Origin: Zipacnadum sp036504235
Lineage (GTDB): Bacteria > Armatimonadota > Zipacnadia > Zipacnadales > Zipacnadaceae
Length of the DNA stretch: 64,000 bases
NCBI GenBank assembly: GCA_036504235.1
Contig: DASXVN010000040.1
Location: forward strand, 94,996-158,995
Reading direction: 5' to 3'
Part shown: piece by piece, positions 54,869 through 64,000 of the stretch
Numbering within the stretch: the stretch's first letter is position 1
Layout: every line of letters begins with the position of its first letter
Position numbers and translations under genes: made by a program
Notes under the pieces: generated by a model
The model's database searches: none
Told to the model about the DNA's origin: nothing
What the model saw: the letters and a program-made list of their open reading frames with translations, nothing else

Positions 54869-56854
54869 ATGACGCACCTGCGCTATCGCGGCGCCGCCAA
54901 TCTGCTGCCGCCCCCGGTGAGCCATCAGGCGCACCCGGGGCGGCTGACGCTGTCTTCCGCGGGCCGCGTAGTCGCCGCGGAGGCGGCGCTGCTGCCGCTG
55001 GCGGAGGTCTTCGCCCACAACCTGGCGGTGCTGACCGGCCACCTGGTCAAGATGGCAGCGGCGGAGGGTGAGGCCGGGCCGGGCGACGTGCTCCTGGCGC
55101 TGGACCCCGCGCTGACCGGCGAGCAGTACACGCTGGAGGTTGGCGACCGCGCCGTGGTGCGCGGCGGCAGCTACGCGGGCGTCTGCCGCGGGCTGGCTGC
55201 GCTGGCGCAGTCCGTGGTCTGCCGGCGCCTCGACCGCTATATACCCGGCTGCCGTGTGGCGGACGAGCCGTACGCCGGCTTCCGCGCGCTGATGGTGGAC
55301 GTCGCCCGCCAACCGCACACCCTGTCCGGCCTCAAGCAACTGGTCGTGATGTGCTGGTACTACCGGATCGCCTACCTGCAGCTCCACCTGAGCGACGTAG
55401 AAGGGTTCGCCTTCCCCAGCACCGCCTTCCCGCGCCTGGCGACCGCGCACGCTCTGTCGCTGGACCAGTGGCGGGAGCTGGAGGCCTTCGCCACGGTGCG
55501 CGGCGTGACGATCCTCCCGGAACTGGACGTGCCCGGCCACGCCGGGGAGGGGCTCAAGCGCCTCTGCCCCACCCACCCGCGCACCGGCGTGCAGGTGATC
55601 AATCCGGTCAGCGAGCGCACCTTCGAGGTACTGGACACGCTGATCGGCGAACTCTGCGAGGTCTTCCGGGCCACGCCGTACTTCCACCTCGGCGCCGATG
55701 AGGTGGCCTACCAGGGCTGGGCGCACTGCCGCGACTGCGCGCGGGAACTGAAGCGTCTGGGCCTGACCGACCTGCGCGAACTGTACCGCCGCTTCATCGT
55801 GCGCATGAATGACGTCGTCCGAGCGCACGGCAAGCGGATGATCGTCTGGGAGGGCTTCGCCGCGGAGGGGGTCACGCCGATCCCGCCCGAGGTGATCGTG
55901 CAGTTCTTCGACGTGATGTACCTCCAGCCCGAGGAGGCCATGGCCCAGGGGCACGACATCATCAACGCCAGTTGGGGGCCGCTTTACGTCGCTGGGCCCC
56001 ACGCCGCCAGCCCGGTGGAGATGATCCACCAGTGGCACCCCTTCCTCTTCGGCTCGTGCGGGCTGTGGGAGACGCCGGACGCGCTCGACCACGCCCCGGC
56101 GCTGGGCGCGACCACCGCGCCGGGCTACTTCTACCACCGCCCCTTCCCCGGAACGTACTTCCCGCGGGTCCGGGCGCTACCGGAATACCGCGACCAGATG
56201 CTGGGCGCGATGCTCTGCAGTTGGGGCCTGCGTGAGGACCAGGAGCTTCCGCTGACCCGGCGACGACTGCCGGCGATGGCCGAGCGGCTCTGGAACCCGC
56301 ATGAGCAACGCTCCTATCTAGACTTTGTGCGCCGCCTGGACCTGCACGAAGAGCGGCTGGAGCTGCTGCTGGAGGACGTGCTCGCCGCCGACCAGGCCGC
56401 GCTGCCGGGGATGTCGCCGTTCGTCCGCTCGCTGCGGGTAAGCGCGGTCCAGTCCCCCGCGAAGCTACGCGATCTAGCCGCGCCACCGGAGGTCCCGCTG
56501 CTCCGGCGTGACTTCCCGGAGGACTTCCTCGACCTCCACGCCGACTTCGCGAGCGCCGGGCGGGGCGTCGCGTACTTCGCCTGCCGCCTCCACTGCGCCG
56601 AGGCGATGCGGCTGGCGGTCTGCCTGGGCTACGATGGTCCCGTGCGCGTGTGGCTGGACGGCCGCCCCGCTTTCACCGACCTGCTCGGCTCCAACCCAGC
56701 GCGCGCGGACGAGGCCGATGTCCCCTGGGAGGCGACCGCGGGTGAGCACGAGGTGGTCATCGCCCTGGACGCCGCCGACGGCAATGCCTGCGGAGTCTTC
56801 CTCCGCTTCCAGCGCCAGGACCGCCCGGACTTGCTGCCGGAGATCCTGGGGTAA
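54869..56854 (+). CDS. GH20-like beta-N-acetylhexosaminidase
   Basis: 661 residues, no signal peptide, so probably cytoplasmic. The N-terminal alpha/beta domain precedes a TIM barrel with FRALMVDVARQPHTL, ILPELDVPGHAGEG and FHLGADEVAYQGW; the Asp277-Glu278 pair is the GH20 catalytic dyad used in substrate-assisted hydrolysis of N-acetylhexosamines. The C-terminal region (YFACRLHCAEAMRLAVCLGYDGPVRVWLDG) looks like a beta-sandwich binding domain. GAGAGG precedes the ATG, 18 bases after the reductase stop, so the two are probably cotranscribed. Confidence 0.85.
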   Translation: MTHLRYRGAANLLPPPVSHQAHPGRLTLSSAGRVVAAEAALLPLAEVFAHNLAVLTGHLVKMAAAEGEAGPGDVLLALDPALTGEQYTLEVGDRAVVRGGSYAGVCRGLAALAQSVVCRRLDRYIPGCRVADEPYAGFRALMVDVARQPHTLSGLKQLVVMCWYYRIAYLQLHLSDVEGFAFPSTAFPRLATAHALSLDQWRELEAFATVRGVTILPELDVPGHAGEGLKRLCPTHPRTGVQVINPVSERTFEVLDTLIGELCEVFRATPYFHLGADEVAYQGWAHCRDCARELKRLGLTDLRELYRRFIVRMNDVVRAHGKRMIVWEGFAAEGVTPIPPEVIVQFFDVMYLQPEEAMAQGHDIINASWGPLYVAGPHAASPVEMIHQWHPFLFGSCGLWETPDALDHAPALGATTAPGYFYHRPFPGTYFPRVRALPEYRDQMLGAMLCSWGLREDQELPLTRRRLPAMAERLWNPHEQRSYLDFVRRLDLHEERLELLLEDVLAADQAALPGMSPFVRSLRVSAVQSPAKLRDLAAPPEVPLLRRDFPEDFLDLHADFASAGRGVAYFACRLHCAEAMRLAVCLGYDGPVRVWLDGRPAFTDLLGSNPARADEADVPWEATAGEHEVVIALDAADGNACGVFLRFQRQDRPDLLPEILG

Positions 56855-56912
56855 GCTTGCGCCCCTGTCCCCTTCACCGTACACCTTGACACCGAACTGA
56901 AGGAGCACATTT

Positions 56913-58625
56913 ATGCCCACAACCACGCCGAGCCCGACCCCGGACTGGGTGGGTGTTTCCACCGGGAACGCCCAAATCAACGAGGCCTTCCGGATAGCGG
57001 TCGCGCTGGTCGACGACCTGCGCGCGCAGTATCACGCCGGCGGCGGCACGCCCGGCTGGCTGCCGGTGAGTAGCGGACTCCGCGGACCGGCGGTCCATGT
57101 CTCGGACACCCGCGACTCCGCGCATGCCGTCAAGATGGCGGCCTATCTGTGGGGCGAGGAGCCCGAGCAGGGCGCGACGCTGGAGGAAGCCTTCTTCCTG
57201 ACCTTCGTGGACCCCGTCACCGGCCAGCCTAAGCACCCTTGCTCCCGGTGTACCGCCGCGGTGAGCCTGGGAATGTTCCTGCGCTGCGCCGCCGACACCT
57301 ACCGCTATTTCCGCCCCGGTCCGCAAGCCGCCGAGGCCCTGCGCCGCGCGGCGCTAACCGTTGCCTGGGTGGAGCGCGAACACGATCCGGAGGGCTCCGG
57401 CTTCCTGGACAACCGCAACGAGGAAGCCGGGACCTTCTGGGGCATCCACTTGGGCGAGCCGAACCACTTCCCCAGCAACTACGACCCCAAGACCAAGGCG
57501 ATCGTCCCCACCATGGCCTATGCCGTCTGGCTGCAGGCGGTGCTCACCCTGGCGGAGGCCACCGACGCGCCCGAGGCGGCCACCTTCCGCGCGACGCTGA
57601 GCCGGGTGTGGGAGGCGCTGGAAACCCAGGCCTGGAGCGAGCGCTACGGCTACTACTTCATGCAGTTCGACCGCGTCGCGGACAAGTGGTTCCTGAGCAT
57701 GAATGGCCTGAGCGAGGACAGCCGCGAGACCGACATCATTCCCTATTACGCCGCGGAGATGCCGGTGGACCCCGAGCGCCGGCGCTGCGTCGCGCGCTGG
57801 CTGGACCACGCGCTGGTCCAGGACCGCGTCTTCCCCATGCCCTTCAACTACCCCCCCTACGCCTGGTATTCGCCGGACCATCCCAACTATATCGATCATG
57901 GTCGAGCGAAATCCATTATCGGCGGCGCCTGGGACACCTCCTATCTCCACTGTGTCACCTTGCTGCGCGAGGCGGGCTGCGTGGAGGCGCTGGAGTTGGC
58001 CGTGCGCAAGCGGGCAGAGGCCATCGCGCGCGACCAGGACTGTATCGAGTGGTACCACCTGGACGGCACCACCGACGACGCCACGGGCATGCATCGCGAC
58101 CGCTATCTGGTCAGCGCTACCGCCCATCTGGCCGCCACCATCGAGGGCCTGTTCGGAGTGACTCCAGCCGCGCCGGGCTTCGCGGAGATCAACTTCGCCC
58201 CGTCCCTGCCGCTCTTCCGGCGCCACCGGCACACCCGTCCGCCCGCGCCTCACGCCGAGCGCGACAACACCCTGCGGGTCACGCTGCCGGAGGGCCGGCG
58301 ACTGGAGTTCACCCTCCGCTACAGTGAGTCCGACGAGATCCTGCGGGCGCGCACCAACGAACTGCCCGCGCTCGGGCACTTCCGGCTGCCGGTGGATCTG
58401 GCCAGCCGCGTCCGCGAGGTCCGCTGGGCCGGGGAGCCCCTGCCCTACCGGATCGAGACGCACCTCGGCCAGGACTTCGTCTACGCCGATCATCAGTTGG
58501 ACGGCGGGGAACTGACCGTCATCATGGACCCCCATCCGCAGAAGGGGAAGGGCACCACCCCGCAGATCAAGCCGACTGGAACGAGAGTCCCGGACCTGGA
58601 GGGCGACGGCGGCCTCCGCGGATAA
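56913..58625 (+). CDS. (alpha/alpha)6-barrel glycosidase, GH63/MGH1-like
   Basis: 570 residues, no signal peptide. Repeated helical hairpins fill residues 20-420, including AHAVKMAAYLWGEEPEQG, AYAVWLQAVLTLAEATDAPEA, YGYYFMQFD and a conserved-looking acidic pair near NRNEEAG and SRETDII. This fits the six-hairpin fold of GH63, MGH1-like and related clans; the substrate is unknown. The C-terminal 120 residues are a beta domain with HTRPPAPHAERDNTLRV. GGAG precedes the ATG. It lies between the GH20-like and esterase genes and probably acts on the same glycan. Confidence 0.7.
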   Translation: MPTTTPSPTPDWVGVSTGNAQINEAFRIAVALVDDLRAQYHAGGGTPGWLPVSSGLRGPAVHVSDTRDSAHAVKMAAYLWGEEPEQGATLEEAFFLTFVDPVTGQPKHPCSRCTAAVSLGMFLRCAADTYRYFRPGPQAAEALRRAALTVAWVEREHDPEGSGFLDNRNEEAGTFWGIHLGEPNHFPSNYDPKTKAIVPTMAYAVWLQAVLTLAEATDAPEAATFRATLSRVWEALETQAWSERYGYYFMQFDRVADKWFLSMNGLSEDSRETDIIPYYAAEMPVDPERRRCVARWLDHALVQDRVFPMPFNYPPYAWYSPDHPNYIDHGRAKSIIGGAWDTSYLHCVTLLREAGCVEALELAVRKRAEAIARDQDCIEWYHLDGTTDDATGMHRDRYLVSATAHLAATIEGLFGVTPAAPGFAEINFAPSLPLFRRHRHTRPPAPHAERDNTLRVTLPEGRRLEFTLRYSESDEILRARTNELPALGHFRLPVDLASRVREVRWAGEPLPYRIETHLGQDFVYADHQLDGGELTVIMDPHPQKGKGTTPQIKPTGTRVPDLEGDGGLRG

Positions 58626-58657
58626 CTGGCCGCTGAGCCCACAAGGAGAGCGCAACT

Positions 58658-60934
58658 ATGAACCTGAGGCTGGTGATGGTAGTCATGGCCGCACTAATCG
58701 GAGCCGGTTTGCCCGCGCTGGCGGCGCCGGAGTTCTTTATCCACGACGGCGACCGGATGGTCTTCTACGGGGACAGTATTACTGACACCCAGTGGTACCC
58801 CACGCTGGTGCAGACCTTCGTGGCCACCCGGTTTCCCAAGTGGCGCAACGAATTCTACAACCGCGGCGAGGGCGGCGACCGGGCCGCCTCGCTGAAGCGT
58901 TTTGAGCGTGACGTCGTCTCCCAGAAGCCGCAGGTCCTGACCTTTGCGATGGGCTACAACGACGCGAACTACGGGCCCTTCGATCCGGCGATCCTCACGC
59001 AGTTCCTGGGCAACGTGACCGAGTCGGTGCGGCTGGCGCGGGCGGCGAATCCGCAAATGCGGATCATGCTGATGGGCCCGACCCCCAACGAGACGGCCGT
59101 CTCCACCTCCTACCCGCGCTGGGTGAGCGGCGAGTTCTACCCTTACGCGCTGCTGACCTTCGGGCGCGAGGAGGGTCGCCTGGCGCAGCGGCTGGGCGTA
59201 CCGTTCCTGGACATGGGCACGCTCTACGGGCAGACGATGGGCCTCGGGCGCGTGCTGGCCGGGCGGGCCTTCGCCCTCAGCAGCGACGGCGTCCACCCCC
59301 AGCAGGCGGGCCAGACCTTCATGGCCTATCACCTGCTCCGCGCCCTGGGTGGCACGGCGCAACTGGCGACTGTGACCGTGGAGGCGACGCACCTCCAGGT
59401 TCACGCGGAGCGCTGCTCGGTCGCCGACCTGCGGGTGCAGGACGGGAAGCTCAGCTTCCGGCGCCTTTGCGAGTCGCTGCCCTACCCGACTCCTGCGGCG
59501 GCTCGGCCCTTCTCCCTGCTGGTGGACCTGGACAACACCCTCAACGCCGACCTGCTGACCGTGACCGGCCTGACCGCGCCCTCCTACGCGCTGAGCGTGG
59601 ACGGGGAGAAGATCGCGGAGGTCTCGGCGCACGCGCTGGCCGAGGGGGTCAACCTCTCCGCCTACCCGACGACCCCCATGTATCGGCAGGCGCTAGCGGT
59701 GATGGACGCGGTGCGCGAGAAGGACCTGCGCGACTGCGACTTCTGGAAGCAGTACATCACCAGCGGGCAGGCCGACGGTACGGGCGAGCCGCTGGGGACC
59801 GACGCCCCGCAGCGCGCCGCGGTGACGGCCGCCCGGCAGCGGGTCGCCGAGGCGCGCCAGGCGATCTACGCTCTGAACGCGCCCCGCCCGCACACCATCA
59901 CCCTGGAGCCGCTGGCCAAACCGATCGCGCCGTATGCCGACCTCGCGGCGACCGAGCTGAACCAAGCCTTCCTCCTCAGCGGCACCGGCCCCGTGGCGGT
60001 GAACTGGAACAGCATGACGCTACTGAGCGACAAGCTGGAGCTGCAGGTCCGCAATCCCGAGGCGACGCTCCACACCGGCACGGTCACCTGGAACTGCCCG
60101 GACGGCTGGCAGGTCACCCCGGCGCAAGCCGAGTTCACCGTCGCCGGCGGCCAGACGACCAAGCTGCCTTTCACCCTCAGCCACCCGGGCGGGCCGGCGA
60201 CCTTGCCCGTGCCCACCGCTACGTTGCGCTGGGCCTGGTCGCAGGATTGGGCCTATCCGCTGCAGCAGGACGTCGAGCTGGAACTGGCCCCCCACCTAAC
60301 CATCCCCCGCTCCTCGCGGCCGGTGACACTCACCGGCAACCTGGACGACTGGCAGGACGCGACCAGCGTCGTGCTCGACAACGTCCATTTCTACAACCTG
60401 GGCGCGACCGGACGCCGCAGCCTCTGGAACGGCCCGGCGGACCTGAGCGCCCGCTACCTGATGAAGTGGGACGACCAGGCGCTATACTTCGCGGCGCTGG
60501 TCCGCGATGACCACCATGTGCTGAACGTGGCTCCCAACTGGATGTGGTCGCAGGATTCTGTGCAGATGGGGGCCTTCCTCCAGGAGCCGGGCCGGCCCGA
60601 CGGACGCTACGAGTGGGGCTTCGGGGTCTACGAGAACAATCGTAGCGAGGTCGCCCTGTTCAGCGCCCCGGCCAAAGTCGCGCCGGGGACGCCGGAGATC
60701 CGGTTCCAGGGGCGGGTGGACGAGGCCGCGGGCACCTGCCTGTACGAGATCATCCTGCCCTGGGCGCGGCTCGCGCCGCTCACCCCGGCGGTGGGCAAGT
60801 CCCTGCGCTTCACCGCGGTGATCAACGATGCCGACCCGAATCCGGGCAAGGGCTACAACTACCTGGCCTGGACCCACGGGATCGTCAATGCCAAGAACCC
60901 CGAGGATTTCGCGACGGTAATCCTCGGTAATTAG
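58658..60934 (+). CDS. Secreted GDSL/SGNH esterase with CBM9-like C-terminal domain
   Basis: 758 residues with a signal peptide (MNLRLVMVVMAALIGAGLPALAA). The SGNH domain (about 25-230) has block I FYGDSIT with Ser40, block II NRGEGGD, block III GYNDANYG and block V SSDGVHP, so the catalytic Ser, oxyanion residues and Asp-His are all present. It would remove acetyl or other ester groups from polysaccharide or another substrate. After a helical and beta region, residues about 550-758 form a CBM9-like domain (GNLDDWQDATSVVLDN, YLMKWDDQALYFAALVRDDH, QDSVQMGAF). GGAGAG lies before the ATG. Confidence 0.85.
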   Translation: MNLRLVMVVMAALIGAGLPALAAPEFFIHDGDRMVFYGDSITDTQWYPTLVQTFVATRFPKWRNEFYNRGEGGDRAASLKRFERDVVSQKPQVLTFAMGYNDANYGPFDPAILTQFLGNVTESVRLARAANPQMRIMLMGPTPNETAVSTSYPRWVSGEFYPYALLTFGREEGRLAQRLGVPFLDMGTLYGQTMGLGRVLAGRAFALSSDGVHPQQAGQTFMAYHLLRALGGTAQLATVTVEATHLQVHAERCSVADLRVQDGKLSFRRLCESLPYPTPAAARPFSLLVDLDNTLNADLLTVTGLTAPSYALSVDGEKIAEVSAHALAEGVNLSAYPTTPMYRQALAVMDAVREKDLRDCDFWKQYITSGQADGTGEPLGTDAPQRAAVTAARQRVAEARQAIYALNAPRPHTITLEPLAKPIAPYADLAATELNQAFLLSGTGPVAVNWNSMTLLSDKLELQVRNPEATLHTGTVTWNCPDGWQVTPAQAEFTVAGGQTTKLPFTLSHPGGPATLPVPTATLRWAWSQDWAYPLQQDVELELAPHLTIPRSSRPVTLTGNLDDWQDATSVVLDNVHFYNLGATGRRSLWNGPADLSARYLMKWDDQALYFAALVRDDHHVLNVAPNWMWSQDSVQMGAFLQEPGRPDGRYEWGFGVYENNRSEVALFSAPAKVAPGTPEIRFQGRVDEAAGTCLYEIILPWARLAPLTPAVGKSLRFTAVINDADPNPGKGYNYLAWTHGIVNAKNPEDFATVILGN

Positions 60935-60950
60935 CCGCCGGCCGACACGA

Positions 60951-61000
60951 AAGCGCGCCGCCGAACCGGGCCCAGTCGGGTCCGCTCCGGCGGCGCGCTT
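60951..61000. terminator. Strong bidirectional hairpin terminator
   Basis: A perfect 13-bp stem, AAGCGCGCCGCCG (60951-60963) and CGGCGGCGCGCTT (60988-61000), with a 24-base loop, lies between the convergent esterase and PHP-like genes. Stems this long without a run of Us still usually stop transcription when shared by two converging genes. Confidence 0.7.
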
Positions 61001-61027
61001 AGTTCTGCGGCGGTTCTGCGTAGGTTC

Positions 61028-64000
61028 CTACGCGGCCGGCTTCCACTCCACCTGCTGCGAGGTTCCCGGCAGCACCGTCACCTTATTGCGGACCTGACAG
61101 TGGTCTTTGATCGCCGGCGTAGTCCAGACCTCGCACTCCATCGCCCGGTCCGTGGGGTTGTGGAGGTCGAGTCGCAGCGCGGTCGCGGTCCACTGCAAGA
61201 TCTGGACGCGCAGCGCCGGGTCGCCGGCCTGCACCAGATTCCCGATATAGAATTCGCCGGGCTTGGTCACGTCCAGGCGCGCCCACGCCGTCCCCTCGAA
61301 CGTATCCACCGGCGTCAGGTCCTGGCCGGGCCGCCACAGGCCCGCGTCCCAGTTGTAATTGACGCCGCGCACGGCCACCGGCAGGCGGTACAGGTCCGTC
61401 ATTGCCGCGGTCACGTTGCCGAGCACGCCGCCGTCCTGCGCCGTGCAGTCGGCCACGTAGGCCAGCCGGGTGAGGGTCCCCTGCGTCAGCGTCAGCTTGA
61501 AGGGAGCGTCCCCGGCGAAGCCCATCTGCCGCTGCCACCTCTCCCCGTCCGCGGGCGGCACTGTAGTGAACTGGGCTTCCCAAGTCGTGTCCACGGGCAG
61601 CGAGCCGCCGACCTGCCGCGGCGCGAAGCCCACGCGCCCATCGGCCGCCACGCGAATTCCCTCGCTCAGGGCGATGAACCCACCCACGCGGCCCCCCCGG
61701 GGCAGGTCCACAAACCCCTGAGTGAGCTTGCCCGTGACCGGCTTCCCGCTCGCGTCCACATACGAGTAGGACATGTCGCCGGCCGAATCCACCCATTGGG
61801 TCTTCAGCCCGGCGATGACCGGGAACACGTCGCCGCCGGTGGTCGCATCCAGCGGGCGGCGCAGCCGCAGGGTAATGGATTTGACCCGCGGCAGCTCCTT
61901 CTGGTCCTGGAAGAACTGCAAATAGCGCAGTTTCGCCGCATAAACCCGGGAGCGGCTGGTGACGTGCGCCGCCCGCGCATCGCCGGCAATATCGTCCCAG
62001 GTGGCGCGGTAGTAGCGCTCGTCAAGATTGACGTCCTGCACCTGCACATCCGGTCCGGTGAACGGGAAGTCCAGGATCGGGCACATGTTGTCCCCGCGCT
62101 GCGGCCCGCTTATGTCCGGATAGCCAAAGTAGCTGGGCTTCCCCTCCTCGGTGCCGAACGCCGGCACGGCCACGTTGAAATCCGCGTCGAGCCAGCCCGT
62201 ATAGATGTCCGGCCCGCCCTGCAGCCAGTTCTGCCGGTCCGCACAGCGCCAGGCGAAGGACCCGGCCGCCCCGGAGTACACCGGCGGGGAGACCACGGTG
62301 CGGCCCTTCGCGTCGGTCGCCACCACCAGATACCAGGCCCAATGCTTTTGCGGAAAGGGCACCGAGTCCACGACAAACTCGTTCGTGTTCGGCGTCCAGC
62401 GCCGCCAGAGGTTGTAGTTCTCGAGGATCCGCACCTCGGTGATCGGCACGTCGCTGACCACCTTCAGGAAGGGATTGTCGCGGAAGGCGACCAGCCGCGG
62501 GCCGTTGGATATCTGCAGCTTGGTCGGCGTCTCCCAGAAATGAGAGGTGCCGTGGCTGCCTACCAGATACCAGGCGGCCTCCTGCGCCGTCCCGGTATAC
62601 ACGTAGACCTGGTGCCCGGTAGTCGCTTCCTTCGCCAGGTCCGCGGGCGAGTAGGTCTCGTGGACGGCGAAGGGCATCGGGTTGCTGTAGCGGAAGGCCT
62701 CCCACTCATAGGCGGGATAGCTGTTGTCCTCCAGCGCACCGTTCCGGTAGGTGTACAGGCTGATGCCCTGGAAGTGCTTGACCAGTTGACTCACCAGCGG
62801 CGAGGTGGTCAGCCGGTGGGCGATGGTCAACGACTCGGGCCCCATGCGCAGGCCGAGATACCAGGTCGCCCCCATCACCTTGCTCCCCGTCTTGGTCATG
62901 GCGGCAGGCGGGAAAGCCTCGTTGTTCAGCACCAGGAAGCGGTTGCCGTATTCGTCAGCCAGATCGAGCCCGGGCACGACGCGCAATGTGTCGTCGCTGG
63001 CTTTGCGGCAATCCTCCTTGAACTTGGTCCAGTTGGCCGGGTCGAACTTCTCCATGGTCTCAGTGATGCCGAGAATCGTGAGCCCCTGCTTCCGCGCCGC
63101 CGCCGCGTATTCGGCGACGGTCCCGGCGCCGTCACTGTACGCGGTCCGCGCGCCGATCAGCACCTGCCGCCAGGTGCCGCCCCGGTTCTCGCTCCAGCCC
63201 ATGTTGCCATTCTGGCCAATCCAGTTTGGGACGACGCCCGGCGGCGGCGCCTGCAGCTTCGCGTACCCGTTGGCCGTGTAGCCGCCGAATCCGTGGGCGC
63301 GACTGGAGGCCGCCAGCCAGCGCAAGGTATTCGCCAGCAGCACCCGGCCCTGGCTCGGGATCTTCCCGTCCCCCTTCTCCATGAAGACGCCGTCGAGGCG
63401 ACCCACGAAGAACTCCGATATCCCCGATACCGAGGGCGGATCGTAGGGGTTGAGGAAGGTGTAGAAGGGGTTGAGCGCCACGAACGCCGCCCGCCCCTCG
63501 CCGAAGGGCCGCACCGCCAGCAGCGGCGAGGGGAGCTTGTCGATGACTTCCCACTTGACGCCAAAGTACCCGCGCGAGACGGTGCCGGTCTTCATCGAGG
63601 ACACCAGCGGCACCCACTCCGGCGACCAGGTGAAGGCCGGGGTGGCGTACATGTCGTCCCAGCGCCCCTGCTGGATCGGGTAGCTGATCCCGGTCACGCC
63701 CCGCGTCACCTCGTGCGGCGTGATCGCCGTGGTCCGGGCGTACTCGGTTTTCAGGCCATTGCCGGCCACGGTCTCCGTCCACATGTTGGCGTCGTCGCGC
63801 ACCGCCAACTCCCGGTTCTGCACCCCCAGCGCGTCGGTCAACCCCGCCACCGGCACGCCCAAGTACAGCGCTCCGCCGCCCTGCACATAGGCGAGCAGCC
63901 GCGCGACATTCTCTTTCGCCGTGAAGTACGGCACCGGGTCCTGGAAGTTGACGGTGGTCTGGCCGCCCTGGTTGATCATCACCAGATGGAACTGGCGCAG
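61028..64000 (-). CDS. Amidotransferase-like plus degenerate PHP-like protein, copy 4, N-terminus cut
   Basis: The frame is open from the stop at 61028 to the right edge, giving 990 visible residues; the start and signal peptide lie outside. The visible part begins in the GATase-like domain (ARLLAYVQGGGALYLGVPVAG), followed by the PHP-like segment QVLIGARTAYSDGAGTVAEY and later GLTILGITETME, where His is Arg and TDH is TET. SDG is kept but the metal site is lost. The C-terminal half is beta-rich, ending PGTSQQVEWKPAA. It is a relative of the genes at 14803, 21334 and 50127. Confidence 0.75.
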   Translation of the reverse strand: MRQFHLVMINQGGQTTVNFQDPVPYFTAKENVARLLAYVQGGGALYLGVPVAGLTDALGVQNRELAVRDDANMWTETVAGNGLKTEYARTTAITPHEVTRGVTGISYPIQQGRWDDMYATPAFTWSPEWVPLVSSMKTGTVSRGYFGVKWEVIDKLPSPLLAVRPFGEGRAAFVALNPFYTFLNPYDPPSVSGISEFFVGRLDGVFMEKGDGKIPSQGRVLLANTLRWLAASSRAHGFGGYTANGYAKLQAPPPGVVPNWIGQNGNMGWSENRGGTWRQVLIGARTAYSDGAGTVAEYAAAARKQGLTILGITETMEKFDPANWTKFKEDCRKASDDTLRVVPGLDLADEYGNRFLVLNNEAFPPAAMTKTGSKVMGATWYLGLRMGPESLTIAHRLTTSPLVSQLVKHFQGISLYTYRNGALEDNSYPAYEWEAFRYSNPMPFAVHETYSPADLAKEATTGHQVYVYTGTAQEAAWYLVGSHGTSHFWETPTKLQISNGPRLVAFRDNPFLKVVSDVPITEVRILENYNLWRRWTPNTNEFVVDSVPFPQKHWAWYLVVATDAKGRTVVSPPVYSGAAGSFAWRCADRQNWLQGGPDIYTGWLDADFNVAVPAFGTEEGKPSYFGYPDISGPQRGDNMCPILDFPFTGPDVQVQDVNLDERYYRATWDDIAGDARAAHVTSRSRVYAAKLRYLQFFQDQKELPRVKSITLRLRRPLDATTGGDVFPVIAGLKTQWVDSAGDMSYSYVDASGKPVTGKLTQGFVDLPRGGRVGGFIALSEGIRVAADGRVGFAPRQVGGSLPVDTTWEAQFTTVPPADGERWQRQMGFAGDAPFKLTLTQGTLTRLAYVADCTAQDGGVLGNVTAAMTDLYRLPVAVRGVNYNWDAGLWRPGQDLTPVDTFEGTAWARLDVTKPGEFYIGNLVQAGDPALRVQILQWTATALRLDLHNPTDRAMECEVWTTPAIKDHCQVRNKVTVLPGTSQQVEWKPAA

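Noticed and set aside
1..64000. CRISPR arrays, tRNA/rRNA genes, prophage or transposase genes
   Set aside because: Looked for on both strands; no regularly spaced repeat array, cloverleaf with a clear anticodon arm, or transposase/integrase motif was found.

Overview
The window is high-GC, densely coded bacterial DNA with no tRNA, rRNA, CRISPR array, transposase or phage gene that I can see. The best guess for the host is an uncultured Armatimonadota-like bacterium. This rests on pseudopilins carrying an FPVFARARAKAQ-type segment followed by an H-X9-DG motif, on the many secreted multidomain carbohydrate-active proteins, and on the GC content. Planctomycetota or Verrucomicrobiota relatives cannot be excluded from sequence alone.

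Layout. 1-10,713 is a minus-strand cluster: a five-copy family of ~1,300-residue secreted beta-galactosidase-like proteins starts here (two copies), with a small NGGFE-type carbohydrate-binding protein, two membrane proteins built from one repeated 4-TM module, and an alpha/beta hydrolase cut by the left edge. 10,989-24,879 holds a secreted protein of about eight carboxypeptidase-regulatory-like repeats, a GH172 (DUF2961) enzyme, an (alpha/alpha)6 glycosidase with a DUF1858-like N-terminus, and two near-twin secreted proteins with an eroded PHP-like domain. 24,918-31,295 is a compact minus-strand type II secretion/type IV pilus-like operon: GspF, GspE and seven pilin-like proteins, mostly joined by 4-base overlaps. 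Divergent from it is an alpha-2-macroglobulin with an intact thioester motif and a GspG-like pseudopilin domain where the bait region should be. 36,566-49,773 has three more copies of the 1,300-residue family and a second NGGFE protein. 50,127-64,000 carries two more PHP-like proteins (the last cut by the right edge), and between them an aldo/keto reductase with two 4Fe-4S motifs, a GH20-like hexosaminidase, an (alpha/alpha)6 glycosidase and a GDSL esterase with a CBM9-like tail.

How it may work together (inference). The genes look like a locus for sensing and cutting a complex, probably decorated, polysaccharide. Large exported hydrolases and binding proteins would act outside or in the periplasm. 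GH20, GH172, the (alpha/alpha)6 enzymes and the reductase lack signal peptides and would finish degradation in the cytoplasm. The pseudopilus operon sits in the middle and could export or display some of these proteins, but no secretin or prepilin peptidase lies in the window.

Intergenic spacers carry five copies of a palindromic REP-like element, one 113-bp element with terminal inverted repeats, and several hairpin terminators between convergent genes. The most unusual items are the pseudopilin-like domain inside the macroglobulin, the five-copy glycosidase family with a lectin-like domain inserted between its two candidate catalytic glutamates, and the four-copy family with a PHP fold that has lost its metal ligands.
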